The notes below the pieces were generated by a model. The model had not been told where the DNA came from, did no database searches, and saw nothing but the letters and a program-made list of their open reading frames with translations. A DNA stretch of 64,000 nucleotides, from positions 3,224,001 through 3,288,000 of the forward strand of contig NZ_LT629802.1 in assembly GCF_900106045.1 (NCBI RefSeq), read 5' to 3'. Numbering within the stretch: position 1 is the first letter of the stretch; every line of letters begins with the position of its first letter. Below are positions 35,096 to 44,495 of the stretch, one piece after another. The DNA is from Pseudomonas mucidolens (GTDB taxonomy: Bacteria > Pseudomonadota > Gammaproteobacteria > Pseudomonadales > Pseudomonadaceae). The position numbers and the translations under genes were made by a program.

Positions 35096-36019
35096 TTAAA
35101 CTGCGCTGAACCTCTGCGCCAGTTGCTGCCGGGCAAACTGCTCAATAATAAAATCGACAAATGCCCGGGTCTTTCCGGGTAGCAGTTTATGCTGTGCGTA
35201 ATACAGCGAAATATTGCCATCGTCGACGTACCAGTCAGGCAGCACCCGTTGCAATTGATTGCGCTCAAGAAACGGTACAGCCATCGGCATACTTACCAGA
35301 GCAATGCCCAGCCCCTGGGTGCAGGCGCAGCAAGCAGCTTCGGAGTCCCCCATCGTCATGCGCGGCTTGAGCATCAAGGGACGCTGTTCGCGGGTCCGGC
35401 TGGTGAGCTGCCAGGAGCGTACGCGTCCGGTTTGCGGAGAACGAATCAAGATACCGTTGCAAAGCGCCAAGTCCTCGGGCTCCTGCACGGGACGGCGCTT
35501 GGTCAAGTAGTCCGCAGAGGCCACCAGAATCCGGTGTGCCGGGGCCAACTTACGCGCAACCACCCCCTGAGGCAGCTCGAAACCGCCACCGATGGCAGCG
35601 TCAAAGCCCTGGCCGATGAGGTCTACCTGGCGGTTATCAAAATGCCAATCGGGGCTGATATCGGGAAATCTGTTCAAAAAATCAGCCAACAGCGGCACCA
35701 CATAACGGTTGCCGAACACAGTGCCCATACTCACCTTGAGCTTTCCCACGGGCCGACCTTCGGCGTTGGCCAGGTTAGCCACGGCATTTTGGATGGTGGT
35801 GAGACTGGCACTGACCTCTTCAAGAAACAACTTGCCGGCTTCCGTCAATGTAAGGCGCCGGGTACTGCGCTGAAACAACCGCACGCCAAGCCGCGATTCG
35901 AGCTTGGCAACACTTTTGCCGACCGCTGCTGGCGTCAGGCTAAGGTGCCGGGCCGCCTCGGCAAAGCTGCCGCCTTCCGCACTGCGCACGAAGCATTCGA
36001 TACCTCCAAAGCTCTCCAT
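35096..36019 (-). CDS. LysR-family transcriptional regulator
   Basis: This 307-residue regulator has an N-terminal winged helix (SFAEAARHLSLTPAAVGKSVAKLE, quoted in part: LSLTPAAVGKSVAKLE) and a C-terminal effector domain (GKLKVSMGTVFGNRYVVPLL onwards). It is divergent from the short-chain dehydrogenase gene at 36147 with a 127-bp gap, the usual arrangement for regulating the neighbour. It resembles the CrgA/DsdC-like LysR clade often paired with SDR genes; the ligand is unknown. Confidence 0.9.
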   Translation of the reverse strand: MESFGGIECFVRSAEGGSFAEAARHLSLTPAAVGKSVAKLESRLGVRLFQRSTRRLTLTEAGKLFLEEVSASLTTIQNAVANLANAEGRPVGKLKVSMGTVFGNRYVVPLLADFLNRFPDISPDWHFDNRQVDLIGQGFDAAIGGGFELPQGVVARKLAPAHRILVASADYLTKRRPVQEPEDLALCNGILIRSPQTGRVRSWQLTSRTREQRPLMLKPRMTMGDSEAACCACTQGLGIALVSMPMAVPFLERNQLQRVLPDWYVDDGNISLYYAQHKLLPGKTRAFVDFIIEQFARQQLAQRFSAV

Positions 36020-36146
36020 AATGCCCCACTCTAAACTTTTGGTTTACATAGACTATAGCAATCTCGGTCTACCGAGGCGTCGCGACGAGGTCGATACTCG
36101 ATCCCCCTACCAAGGCAACCCTGCCTTGAACGACTTGGAGATCGAC

Positions 36147-36893
36147 ATGACCACACCTACTCTCAGCGGTAAAGTTGCCTTGATTCAAGGCGGCTCTCGT
36201 GGCATCGGTGCCGCCATCGTTAAACGTCTGGCCGCACAAGGCGCAACCGTTGCATTTACTTACGTCAGCTCTGCCGCCAAGGCTGAAGCCTTGCAGAACA
36301 GCGTCATCAACGAGGGCGGCCAAGCCCTGGCGATTCAGGCCGACAGTGCCGATGCCAGCGCCATTCGCAACGCAGTCAGCGCGACTGTCAAGGCATTCGG
36401 GCGACTGGATATTCTGGTAAACAACGCGGGAGTACTGGCAGTCGGCCCGCTGGAAGACTTCAAACTGGAAGATTTTGACCAGACCCTGGCAATCAACGTG
36501 CGCAGCGTGTTTATCGCTACACAGGAAGCGGCCAGACATATGGGCGAAGGTGGTCGAATCATCAATATCGGCAGCACCAATGCCGAGCGCATGCCGTTTG
36601 CCGGGGGTGGCCCATATGCCATGAGCAAGTCGGCGCTGGTGGGTCTGACCAAAGGCCTGGCGCGGGACCTGGGGCCACGGGGAATCACCATCAATAACGT
36701 GCAACCAGGGCCGGTGGACACCGATATGAACCCAGCCAACGGGGAGTTTGCCGAGAGCCTGATTGCGCTGATGGCGATCGGTCGTTATGGCCAGGTCGAG
36801 GAAGTTGCCAGTTTCGTGGCTTATCTGGCAAGTCCGGAAGCCGGATATATCACCGGGGCGAGCTTGAGCATCGATGGCGGGTTCAGTGCCTGA
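36147..36893 (+). CDS. Short-chain dehydrogenase/reductase
   Basis: A 248-residue classical SDR. The cofactor loop is GGSRGIG (near 17-23), the NNAG motif is near 92, the catalytic Ser is in NIGSTNAER, and Tyr/Lys in PYAMSK; the C-terminus SLSIDGGFSA is typical. It is probably an NAD(P)H-dependent 3-oxoacyl- or ketoreductase of the FabG-like type. The ATG at 36147 has GGAG upstream; an apparent N-terminal extension into the regulator gene was rejected. It is divergent from the LysR gene that probably controls it. Confidence 0.9.
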   Translation: MTTPTLSGKVALIQGGSRGIGAAIVKRLAAQGATVAFTYVSSAAKAEALQNSVINEGGQALAIQADSADASAIRNAVSATVKAFGRLDILVNNAGVLAVGPLEDFKLEDFDQTLAINVRSVFIATQEAARHMGEGGRIINIGSTNAERMPFAGGGPYAMSKSALVGLTKGLARDLGPRGITINNVQPGPVDTDMNPANGEFAESLIALMAIGRYGQVEEVASFVAYLASPEAGYITGASLSIDGGFSA

Positions 36894-36940
36894 TCGACCC
36901 AGTAGATAACGGCTTGCCGGTACCTGCAGTTACCCCGTGA

Positions 36941-37630
36941 TCAGCGCATGGGCGGCAAGCCATAAGCGGCCAGATCGACGTCCGCGAGTTTGCGGATGAT
37001 CTGGTCAGCGTGGTGATACTTGCTGTCGGCCATGGCTTCATCGGGTACGGCAATAGCGGTCATATGCGCTGCTTTGGCGGCAGTCACGCCAAAGGGAGAA
37101 TCCTCGAACACCAGGCAGTCCTCTGGCGCTACACCCAGGCGTCGCGCGGCGGTGAGGAAAATGTCCGGCGCCGGTTTGGCAGCGCCGACTTCCGGATCAT
37201 CCGCCGTGACGATGGTGCCGAACAGGTCAAACCATTCGCGGTGCAACGTGGTTTTGTGAGCGAAGGAATTACGCGAAGAACTGGTGCCTACCGCAATCGG
37301 AATATTGTGCGCCTTCAAATGCCGCACCAACGCCTCGGCACCCGGCATGCCAAGGGCCTTGGGAAAGCGCTCGCTCATCAGCGGCTCGCGAATCTCCAGG
37401 AACTCGGCCGGCGTGATCGGCAAGTCCAGGGCCTTCACCACATAGTCAGCCAAGTCCTGGGCACCGCGACCAATGATGTGCTGCTTGATGCTCCAGTCGT
37501 AGGTACGACCGTAGCGTTCGGCAATGATTTGCGTGACTTCGGTGTAGATGCCTTCAGTGTCCAGCAACAACCCGTCCATATCAAAAATCACGGCCTTGAT
37601 CGGGCCGACAGCAGTACGCGATGCACTCAT
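36941..37630 (-). CDS. HAD-superfamily phosphatase (beta-phosphoglucomutase / pseudouridine-phosphatase like)
   Basis: A 229-residue HAD enzyme with motif I IFDMDGLLLDTE (near 14-25), motif II GTSSSRNSF, and motif III/IV KPAPDIFLTAARRLGVAP followed by VFEDSPFGVTAAKAA. The cap is helical and inserted after motif I. The substrate is a phosphorylated sugar or nucleoside; the eukaryotic relative is a pseudouridine-5'-phosphatase. The ATG at 37630 is preferred to a GTG one codon earlier. It stands alone and is divergent from the DUF2784 gene. Confidence 0.88.
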   Translation of the reverse strand: MSASRTAVGPIKAVIFDMDGLLLDTEGIYTEVTQIIAERYGRTYDWSIKQHIIGRGAQDLADYVVKALDLPITPAEFLEIREPLMSERFPKALGMPGAEALVRHLKAHNIPIAVGTSSSRNSFAHKTTLHREWFDLFGTIVTADDPEVGAAKPAPDIFLTAARRLGVAPEDCLVFEDSPFGVTAAKAAHMTAIAVPDEAMADSKYHHADQIIRKLADVDLAAYGLPPMR

Positions 37631-37745
37631 CACAAAAGATCCGTGGCGAAGGACTAAAAGGATTCAGCACAATAACGGCCAGGCTTGCCTGCAAGCAACC
37701 CATTCTACCTTAGACTGGCTACCCATCCGCCCATGCGACCCCGAC

Positions 37746-38111
37746 ATGCTTTTTCGCATTGCTGCCGACAGCCTGGTGCTGTTTCACCTGTGTTTCATCC
37801 TGTTCGTGCTGTTCGGCGGCCTGCTCGCCCTGCGGTGGCGGCCAGTCGTCTGGCTGCACCTGCCCGCCGCGGCCTGGGGCATCGCAGTCGAGTTCTTCCA
37901 TCTGCCTTGCCCACTGACGCGCTGGGAAAACCTGCTGCGCCACCTCGCCGGGCAGGAGGGTTATGGCGGCGGTTTTATCGAACACTACGTGCTTGCGCTG
38001 ATTTACCCTGCCGGGCTGACGCCGCACATCCAGCTGGGCCTCGGTATGCTGGCATTACTGATCAACCTGGCGGTTTACGGGTGGATTATCCGGCGGTGGA
38101 AAAAAACCTAG
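37746..38111 (+). CDS. DUF2784 family membrane protein
   Basis: A 121-residue protein with three to four hydrophobic helices (residues 7-30, 35-50, 75-90 and 95-115) and the family pattern LHLPAAAWGIAVEFFHLPCP followed by CPLTRWENLLR and a Gly/Tyr-rich EGYGGGFIEHY loop. The family is widespread in proteobacteria and has no known function. The ATG at 37746 starts directly with the first membrane helix; the longer upstream frame overlaps the promoter of the HAD gene. Confidence 0.78.
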   Translation: MLFRIAADSLVLFHLCFILFVLFGGLLALRWRPVVWLHLPAAAWGIAVEFFHLPCPLTRWENLLRHLAGQEGYGGGFIEHYVLALIYPAGLTPHIQLGLGMLALLINLAVYGWIIRRWKKT

Positions 38112-38155
38112 CGCGCAACGGCCCGCTGCAATGCGCAGCAGGCCGTTGCAGACGA

Positions 38156-39457
38156 TCAGTAGACGAACGTCAGGAACAGGTTAAAGATCAGCGCCGCGAC
38201 AAACCCCACGGGTGCGGCACGAAACAATAACTGCGCAAAGAGCGAACTGCGGCTCTGCTCCGTGGAGCAGGAGCCGAGAATCAGGCTGCCACCTGAGGAG
38301 AACGGCGAGATTGAAGTGGCCTGGGCGCCCACCACGATGGCGATGAACAAGACCATCGGTTCAAGTCCCAACGCCGAAGCGATCGGCAGCACCATCGGGA
38401 ACAGCGCCGGTGTCACCACCCCCAGCGTGCTGGAGAACAGTGACATGAACGCCGCCACCACACCGAAGACAATTGGCACCATGATCGTCGGGATGCTATT
38501 GCCCATCCACGACGCCAGCAAGCCAATGGTGCCCGCCTTGATCGCCACCGAAATCAGCATGCCCACACCACAGATCATGATCAGCGTGCTCCACGGCACC
38601 GACGCTATGGCTTTGCGCTCGTCACCGAGTTTAAGCAGCAGCGCGATCACCGAAAACAGACTGGCGACCAGGCCGATGTCCATCTTCGAATTGATGAAAC
38701 TCACCGTCGCGTTGGCCGGAAAGATAAGTTGAGTGACCGGCGCCGCCAGTACGATGACCATCATCGCCAATGTCAGCCACAGGGTCATTCTCTGCTCACG
38801 GTTCAGCGGCTCGGGTTCGCTCACCACATAGACAGAGGCTTTCATCGCCTTGCCATGCCCGGTCAGGAAAACCAGGGCGCCAATCACCAGCAACGGAATC
38901 ACCAGCGTACTGACGAAGATCCCTGCAGCGTAGAGAAAGGCGTCGTTTTCGCTAACGCCAGCGTTGACCATTAATCCACGGAAAATAATGCCGCTCTGGC
39001 TGGAAACAAAGTTGGCCCCGCTCAACGCGCCATAGTTTGCCGCCATCCCACCCACGATCAAGCTCATGCCGGTGCGCTCACAGAGGAGCAGCGTGATAGG
39101 CGCCATAAAGGCCAGCACCGTGTAGTAACCCGCCCCCATCGCCGAAATGGCTGTCGCGGTGAAAAACACGGCGAATGGCAACAACTGGGGCATGGAACGG
39201 CAGCGATAGATCAAATGCTCGGCCAGTTTCTCGAGCGTGCCGTTGACCGTGGCGAAGCTGTAAAACAGGCAGACCGAGAAGATGATAAAAAAGATCTTCA
39301 GCGGCCACATGCCAATGACCTCGGAGGGGCTGAGGCCCATGCCGAAACAGCCGATCAGGTAGGAAAAGGCAATGGCGAACAGACCAATGTTGATTTTGGT
39401 CTTGTAACCCAGGGCGACGGCGACAACGATTGCCGCGACGACGAGCAGGCTCATCAT
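38156..39457 (-). CDS. SLC13/MatC-type carboxylate permease
   Basis: A 433-residue membrane protein with about eleven helices. It begins MMSLLVVAAIVVAVALGYKT and includes ISAMGAGYYTVLAFMAPITL and SPFSSGGSLILGSC near the end. The family (DASS/MatC/ArsB-NhaD fold) moves dicarboxylates or similar acids. The gene ends the operon with an amidohydrolase of the 2-pyrone-4,6-dicarboxylate lactonase type; the lactonase gene is 27 bp upstream, so permease and enzyme probably act on the same cyclic or dicarboxylic compound. Confidence 0.83.
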   Translation of the reverse strand: MMSLLVVAAIVVAVALGYKTKINIGLFAIAFSYLIGCFGMGLSPSEVIGMWPLKIFFIIFSVCLFYSFATVNGTLEKLAEHLIYRCRSMPQLLPFAVFFTATAISAMGAGYYTVLAFMAPITLLLCERTGMSLIVGGMAANYGALSGANFVSSQSGIIFRGLMVNAGVSENDAFLYAAGIFVSTLVIPLLVIGALVFLTGHGKAMKASVYVVSEPEPLNREQRMTLWLTLAMMVIVLAAPVTQLIFPANATVSFINSKMDIGLVASLFSVIALLLKLGDERKAIASVPWSTLIMICGVGMLISVAIKAGTIGLLASWMGNSIPTIMVPIVFGVVAAFMSLFSSTLGVVTPALFPMVLPIASALGLEPMVLFIAIVVGAQATSISPFSSGGSLILGSCSTEQSRSSLFAQLLFRAAPVGFVAALIFNLFLTFVY

Positions 39458-39484
39458 GATGGAAGTCCTATTGTTATTGATTGT

Positions 39485-40318
39485 TTAGCGGGAAACATCG
39501 AAGCCGAACAGCTTCGCCGGGTTATCCATCAGCACTTGGTCGCGCTCAGCCGCATCCGGCAGCAGTTCCTTGATGAAAGCGACTTGCCGGACATAGTCCG
39601 TCTGCTGTTCAAATTGGGTGTTAGGCCAATCGCTGCCCCAAAGCAGCCGCTGGATGCTACCGCTCGCTTCACGGATCTGTGCCAGCACCTGGGCTGCCTG
39701 GGCAAGATCGCACTGGCTACGGTAGGCCGCGGACAGTTTGAGCCAGACGCGCTCGTCTGCGAGCAATTGCAGAAAGGCCTTATGGTTGGGTTTCTCGATA
39801 TCAATACCGCCACTCGGCAGGCCGAAGTGATCGATCACCACGGTGACGCCACACGCCGTGATGGCAGGCACAATCAGCGCTACGTCATCGATACCGCGCT
39901 GAATCTCGACCTGCCAGACTCGCACCGCCAGGCGCTTGAACAACGCGAGCCAGGCCGGACTGTTGTAGTCCATCAGCGTCTTACCGATAAGGTTCAGGCG
40001 GATCCCCACCACACCGGCCTCGGCCAATTCGTCCAACTGCGCTTCGCTGACATCGACATCGACAACTGCCACGGCACGCAGGCGCTGGGGATAACGGCGT
40101 AACGCATCCAGCATGAAATGATTGTCGGTCCCGAGAAAACTCGGCTGGATCAGCACGCCGTGCGACAGGCCGTTGCGATCAAGATGATCCAGGTATTGCT
40201 CCACCAAGGCATCGTAATGCGGGCTGTAGCGACGGCTGGCAACCATCGGCAGATCCTGGCGGAAGATGTGCGCGTGCGTATCCGCGCCGCGGGGGCTGAG
40301 CGGGTCAAGACTGGACAT
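39485..40318 (-). CDS. Amidohydrolase_2 family protein (2-pyrone-4,6-dicarboxylate lactonase-like)
   Basis: A 277-residue TIM-barrel hydrolase starting MSSLDPLSPRGADTHAHIFR. The N-terminal metal motif DTHAHIF is near residue 14, a middle His is in VIDHFGLP near residue 165, and the C-terminal Asp is in LLWGSDWPNTQF near 235. The members nearest in mind hydrolyse lactones of aromatic breakdown. The ATG at 40318 gives the family's normal start; the open frame upstream runs through the promoter. It is divergent from a GntR/UTRA regulator and followed by a permease. Confidence 0.83.
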   Translation of the reverse strand: MSSLDPLSPRGADTHAHIFRQDLPMVASRRYSPHYDALVEQYLDHLDRNGLSHGVLIQPSFLGTDNHFMLDALRRYPQRLRAVAVVDVDVSEAQLDELAEAGVVGIRLNLIGKTLMDYNSPAWLALFKRLAVRVWQVEIQRGIDDVALIVPAITACGVTVVIDHFGLPSGGIDIEKPNHKAFLQLLADERVWLKLSAAYRSQCDLAQAAQVLAQIREASGSIQRLLWGSDWPNTQFEQQTDYVRQVAFIKELLPDAAERDQVLMDNPAKLFGFDVSR

Positions 40319-40427
40319 GAACAGATAACCTGGGTCGATTGTTGTGGTGGCTGACCACGTGCTGCATTCGCGGCCAGTCCCGAAAGACGTTGCCATGACG
40401 TGCGGCCACTTTTTGTAAATACATTTA

Positions 40428-40449
40428 GTCATATATATGAATGTATGAC
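40428..40449. promoter_or_regulatory. Operator-like palindromes between amidohydrolase and GntR genes
   Basis: TCATATATATGA at 40429-40440 is a perfect palindrome. GTCATA (40428-40433) is also mirrored by TATGAC at 40444-40449. The stretch is much more AT-rich than its surroundings and lies in the divergent gap between the lactonase-like gene and the UTRA regulator, so it is a good candidate for the regulator's site. Confidence 0.5.
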
Positions 40450-40530
40450 CATATAACCAGCGATGGATATCTGTCAAACACGTTGTTGGTGATAAAGTGA
40501 TCCCGCCTGCCTGAACGGACTGCCTCTGTA

Positions 40531-41268
40531 ATGACTACAACGACACTTGGATACGACGAGCGACTGCCGCTTTATCAGCGCCTACGGGAAGAAATGCTTG
40601 CCAAGATTGCCGCCGGCGAATGGTCCCCCGGCGCGCCCATTCCCACGGAGGCCGAGTTGACCAAGTTATACGGCGTGGCGATCGGCACCGTGCGCAAGGC
40701 GGTGGATACCCTGGTGAATGAAGGCTTGTTGTTGCGCAGCCAGGGCCGCGGCACGTTTGTCCGCCGGCCCAACTTCGATGCCTCGTTGGCGCGCTTTTTT
40801 CGGCAGGTCACTACCAGCGGCGGGCGTGAAATACCCACCAGCCGCATCCTCAGCAAGACGCTGCACACCCCGTCGCCAACGGTGGCTGGCGCATTAAGGC
40901 TGGAGGACGGTGAGCAAGTGCTGCGCATGGAGCGCCTGCGGATGGTCGAGGGACGCACGCTGTTTTATGAAGAAATCTGGCTTTCGGCCACACGCTTCAG
41001 CGCACTGCTGGACCTCGACTCCGAGCATTTCGGCGCCCTGCTCTACCCCTTATATGAAACGCAGTGCGGCCAATGCATCGCCTCGGCGAGCGAGACCCTC
41101 ACGGTTGGCGAAGCCGACCCCGTCATCGCGCACATGCTGTCGATTGCCGAAGGTTCCCCGGTCGTCACCATTGAACGCACCGCGTCCGGGTATGACCGAA
41201 GCCCGCTGGAATACCGAATCTCCCGTGCCGCAGGTGAGGGGTTTCGGTATCAGATCGATATCTCCTGA
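40531..41268 (+). CDS. GntR-family regulator with UTRA domain
   Basis: A 245-residue HutC-type regulator. The winged helix is at about 10-75 (TEAELTKLYGVAIGTVRKAVDT... in part: LYGVAIGTVRKAVDTLV) and ends with RSQGRGTFVRRPN. The UTRA ligand domain follows (about 90-240, with LEDGEQVLRMERLRMVEGR and SPLEYRISRAAGEGFRYQID). It is divergent from the amidohydrolase/permease operon and probably represses it until the substrate binds. Confidence 0.88.
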   Translation: MTTTTLGYDERLPLYQRLREEMLAKIAAGEWSPGAPIPTEAELTKLYGVAIGTVRKAVDTLVNEGLLLRSQGRGTFVRRPNFDASLARFFRQVTTSGGREIPTSRILSKTLHTPSPTVAGALRLEDGEQVLRMERLRMVEGRTLFYEEIWLSATRFSALLDLDSEHFGALLYPLYETQCGQCIASASETLTVGEADPVIAHMLSIAEGSPVVTIERTASGYDRSPLEYRISRAAGEGFRYQIDIS

Positions 41269-41570
41269 GCGCGCAGAAACTCATCAATCAACGACACGAC
41301 CTGCTGCTGGATCAACTCACGTGGACGAGCGGCGTCGCCATCCCGACAAATGCTGCCCTCGCCCGGCGAGCTGTCTTCGATCAGCGCCTGCGAGCGTGTT
41401 CGCACTCAGGCAGATCAAGAGCAGGGCGCGCAGCACTCCAATAGCGGTCTCTAAAGTCTCTTCCGGTGATGCCGATAACCGCTTTGCGTCCCTGAATCCA
41501 ATAAAAACCAAGGACAACCGATTCGCTCCAGCCTGCCCCCTTCGCTTGAGTCCAGTTCGACCACATGGAG
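41256..41570 (-). pseudogene. Remnant of an unidentified gene, frameshifted
   Basis: On the minus strand two open stretches follow each other in different frames. The first reads SMWSNWTQAKGAGWSESVVL and goes on to GRKAVIGITGRDFRDRYW (about 41400-41570). The second, after a shift near 41395, reads ALIEDSSPGEGSICRDGDAA and ends LIDEFLRAQEISI at a stop overlapping the end of the GntR gene. Together they look like the tail of one protein. I do not recognise the family. The gene is dead if the shift is real. It occupies the 311-bp gap before the chemoreceptor gene. Confidence 0.35.
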
Positions 41571-41579
41571 TAAGTGTGA

Positions 41580-43076
41580 ATGCCCACTCGTACGCGTTTT
41601 TTCGAGCACTACCGCAAGGCCGACCGCATCATGCTGGCGCTGGTCTGGCTGATGTTCCTCTTCTCCCTCGGCCTGGCGTTCTGGCACGACACCTTGATTC
41701 AGTCCGCGCTCGTCGGCGGCGGCACCTGCGTGGTCCTGACTCTGTTGTACCGCGCCATCGGCGGCACCCGTCCGATGCGCTGCGTCCTGGGCGTTGGCCT
41801 GATGATCATGGCGGCCTTGCATATCAACCAGGCGCAGGGCGTGATCGAAGCGCACTTCGGCATTTTTGCGCTGCTGGCGGTGCTGACGTTTTATCGGGAC
41901 TGGCTGCCGATCCTGGTGGCGGCGCTGACGATCGCGGTGCACCACGTGGTATTTCATGCACTGCAACACCAAGGTTTTCCGGTATTCGTGATGCAGCATC
42001 ACGGCGGTTGGGCCATGATATTCGTGCATGCTTTATATGTGGTGATGGAGACCATCGCCCTGCTCTACCTCGCAGTACATGCCCAGAGCGAGGCGGTTGA
42101 AAGCCAGGAAATGCTCGAGAAAATGCTCGCCGTTACCACGCAACTCACGGTCGAGACCGCCAAGGGTGATCAGAGCCAGTTGCATGTGTCCCTTGCGCAG
42201 CGTTTCGATCATTTCCTGCAACAGATCACCGGCCTGATTGACGGCGTCGCGCGCGACTCTCACGGCCTCGGACAACTGGGCCAGGAACTGGCCAGCGCCA
42301 GCGGCACCCTGGAAAAAGGCGCTCGTCACCAACTGGCCGAAATTACCCAGATGACCGGTTCCATGCAGCGCATGGAAGATGCCATGGGCCATATCACCGT
42401 GCACGTCGAGCACGCCGTCGAACATGCCGGCCAAGCTACCCAGCAAATCCTGCGCGGCCAGGAAAGCGTCGGCCGCGCCCAACACGAAATCACCCAGTTG
42501 GCCTCACGGCTCAAAGGCACCAACCAGACCGTCCAAGGCCTGGCAGTACAAGCCGAACAGATCGGCTCGGTGCTGGAAGTGATCAGCAGCATCGCCAACC
42601 AGACCAACCTGCTGGCCCTCAACGCCGCCATCGAAGCCGCCCGCGCCGGCGAACAAGGCCGCGGCTTCGCGGTGGTCGCCGACGAAGTGCGCAGCCTGGC
42701 CCAACGCACCGCTGCCTCCACCCAGGAAATCAAAACCATCATCGAAGGCCTGCAACAAGGCAGCCGCGAAGCCGTCGAAGCCATGCACGACAGCCGCCAG
42801 GGTGTGGAGCGCTGTGTGGAAGACAGTCAACTGGCAGTCGAAATGCTCAAGGCCGTGGGCAACGACATCTCGCAGATCGACCAGTTAAATGGGCGGATTG
42901 TGACGACGACCCGGGAGCAGAGCGCGGCGAACCTGGAGATTGTCGGGAGGTTGCAATCGGTGCAGAGCATTGCGCAGAGCACGGCGCAGGATGTGGAGAC
43001 GCTCGCGCGCAGCAGCGAGCGGTTGCCGCCGATAGCAGTGCGCCTGGATGCCTTGGGCAAGAGGTTTCACCAGTAA
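41580..43076 (+). CDS. Methyl-accepting chemotaxis protein with multi-helix membrane sensor
   Basis: A 498-residue receptor. Instead of one periplasmic domain between two helices, the first 165 residues hold about six closely spaced membrane helices ([12 protein letters not shown] ... [20 protein letters not shown]). A coiled cytoplasmic region and the signalling hairpin follow, whose tip has the conserved [24 protein letters not shown] sequence near residues 340-360. No clear HAMP domain is visible. It may sense a membrane-linked signal, and its histidine-rich helix end ([12 protein letters not shown]) is notable. A hairpin (GACACGCT/AGCGTGTC, 43120-43143) lies beyond the stop. Confidence 0.85.
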   Translation: MPTRTRFFEHYRKADRIMLALVWLMFLFSLGLAFWHDTLIQSALVGGGTCVVLTLLYRAIGGTRPMRCVLGVGLMIMAALHINQAQGVIEAHFGIFALLAVLTFYRDWLPILVAALTIAVHHVVFHALQHQGFPVFVMQHHGGWAMIFVHALYVVMETIALLYLAVHAQSEAVESQEMLEKMLAVTTQLTVETAKGDQSQLHVSLAQRFDHFLQQITGLIDGVARDSHGLGQLGQELASASGTLEKGARHQLAEITQMTGSMQRMEDAMGHITVHVEHAVEHAGQATQQILRGQESVGRAQHEITQLASRLKGTNQTVQGLAVQAEQIGSVLEVISSIANQTNLLALNAAIEAARAGEQGRGFAVVADEVRSLAQRTAASTQEIKTIIEGLQQGSREAVEAMHDSRQGVERCVEDSQLAVEMLKAVGNDISQIDQLNGRIVTTTREQSAANLEIVGRLQSVQSIAQSTAQDVETLARSSERLPPIAVRLDALGKRFHQ

Positions 43077-43190
43077 TTCTGGAGAGAAGCGCTGACACCG
43101 TCCAATTTTCGATAACCCTGACACGCTGTGCTTCGAGCGTGTCACTTGAGGGCTTTTGGCGAGTGAGCTTCTAGGGTGAGAGAAAGGCTG

Positions 43191-43340
43191 TCAGTTCCTC
43201 GGGCGTACCTGTGACGCTTCTTTCAAGTAATCGAGAAATACAGACACACGGACGCTCAACAGGCGCCTCGATGGATAGAGCGCCCAAATCGCGACTTCCG
43301 GCCCGTTGTCAGAGCTCATCGCTCGACAAGAGTTGGATGC
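43191..43340 (-). pseudogene. C-terminal remnant of a LysR-family regulator
   Basis: The minus strand ends with VAIWALYPSRRLLSVRV and then VFLDYLKEASQV before a TGA at 43191. This is the characteristic C-terminus of LysR regulators (alanine-leucine-tyrosine-proline, arginines, then the last helix). No N-terminal LysR part remains to the right; the frame is lost within about 50 codons. No partner gene is left beside it. Confidence 0.6.
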
Positions 43341-43619
43341 TGAGCAATTTGAGATGAACGCGAGGTGTTTTGGGCGCGAATAAGCCTCTCAGCGTGTTGC
43401 TGAGAGCTGTGTGGGCGTATTTCGCTCATCGTGATCGGATTCTCCACCCGATTGCGCGGAGGACTGGGTGCTTTCCAGCCCCTAGCAATTTGAGGGACAC
43501 TCTGTTTGTGGGCATAAAGCTAGGCCATCGAATCAATATCCAAAAGGTAGGGCGCTCCGACAGTGTGCCCTCCCGTAATGGCTGCTATCGCCCGCTCATC
43601 ATCGTCGGCTGCTGGCGGG
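43341..43619. other. Gap without recognisable gene
   Basis: Between the LysR remnant and the lipase remnant no frame on either strand shows a recognisable motif or a good ribosome binding site. The base composition is ordinary for the chromosome. I see nothing functional in it. Confidence 0.5.
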
Positions 43620-44362
43620 TCATTGGGTCGGCATAAACTGTCGCAGTTTGCCGTGGTGAGCGTAGGGCTCGCCGAAGATGTTTATCATGCCCAACACAAA
43701 CCATGACACCCCGACAGCCGGGCTCAGCACCGTAACGACACCCTGTGCGATGTACTCCCGCTTGGTGGACGTATTCATCCACGTCGACGGAACACTTGGT
43801 ACCGGGTCGTTGTGATTGACTATGCGGTGGTGAATCAGGGGCTCAGCCCCCTCAACGAACACTTTGTCTCCGGCCCGTAGGTGTAAAGCACAATGTCATA
43901 CCGCTCAGGACGCAGCCAGAGCATTTCAGACACTATCAAGGCAATCGCCCCGCCCAGGCTGTGCCCGGTGACGACCAGTTTTTGCCCGCCGTAAAATTTA
44001 TCTAGATAACGCGTAACAAAAAGGTAGGCCGCCTTTGCCGCGTCATAAAATCCGCTGTGCACCTTGCCCGGCCCTTCATTAAAGGAGACTTGAGTCGCGT
44101 CCGCGTCACGCAATGCATCTGCCTTACCCGCGGTGCCCCGTATGGAGATTAGTATCTGCGCATCGTGGTGAGTGATGAAGGCTTGTGTATCAGTACCCTC
44201 GCCAGATGCGCTGTCGTCAAAAGCGTGAATGCGCGCTGGGCTTTCCTGCTTTTCACCCAGGCTTGGGCTATTAACTTCCGGGTAAAGTTCTGGATCGAAG
44301 GGCACTACCTCCAGGCGCTTGGAGTACGGCACAGGAAATGGTTCACGAGGAATCAGACTGAA
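43620..44362 (-). pseudogene. Broken class 3 lipase family gene
   Basis: Two minus-strand frames make one lipase_3 protein. The first (44362 to about 43875) starts inside the protein with no Met (PREPFPVPYSKRLEVVPFDP). It carries the oxyanion-region IRGTAGKADALRDADATQV and the nucleophile elbow VVTGHSLGGAIAL, and breaks off at LYTYGPE. The second frame resumes with GDKVFVEGAEPLIHHRIVNH and ends KLRQFMPTQ. A one-base loss near 43875 explains the shift; both ends also look cut. Proteins of this kind occur among type VI secretion lipase effectors of Pseudomonas, but no type VI genes are visible here. Confidence 0.65.
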
Positions 44363-44495
44363 TCAGTGGCATCTCGGTAACTGGGTCAATTCAGCATCGG
44401 CGCCCACAGATATGCACAGTCCGCGCGAGTCTGATGGCTCTTTGCATCAGCACTGATGCTACAGTGTAGGGTCACTGAGCCATGAGGAACCTGCC

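Noticed and set aside
38156..40318. TRAP transporter or Na+/H+ antiporter reading for the permease
   Set aside because: The protein is a single long permease with MatC-like features and no small or binding subunit nearby, and it is coupled to a lactonase-like gene.
43620..44362. Intact type VI lipase effector
   Set aside because: Frame changes after LYTYG and both ends are missing; no type VI genes in the window.
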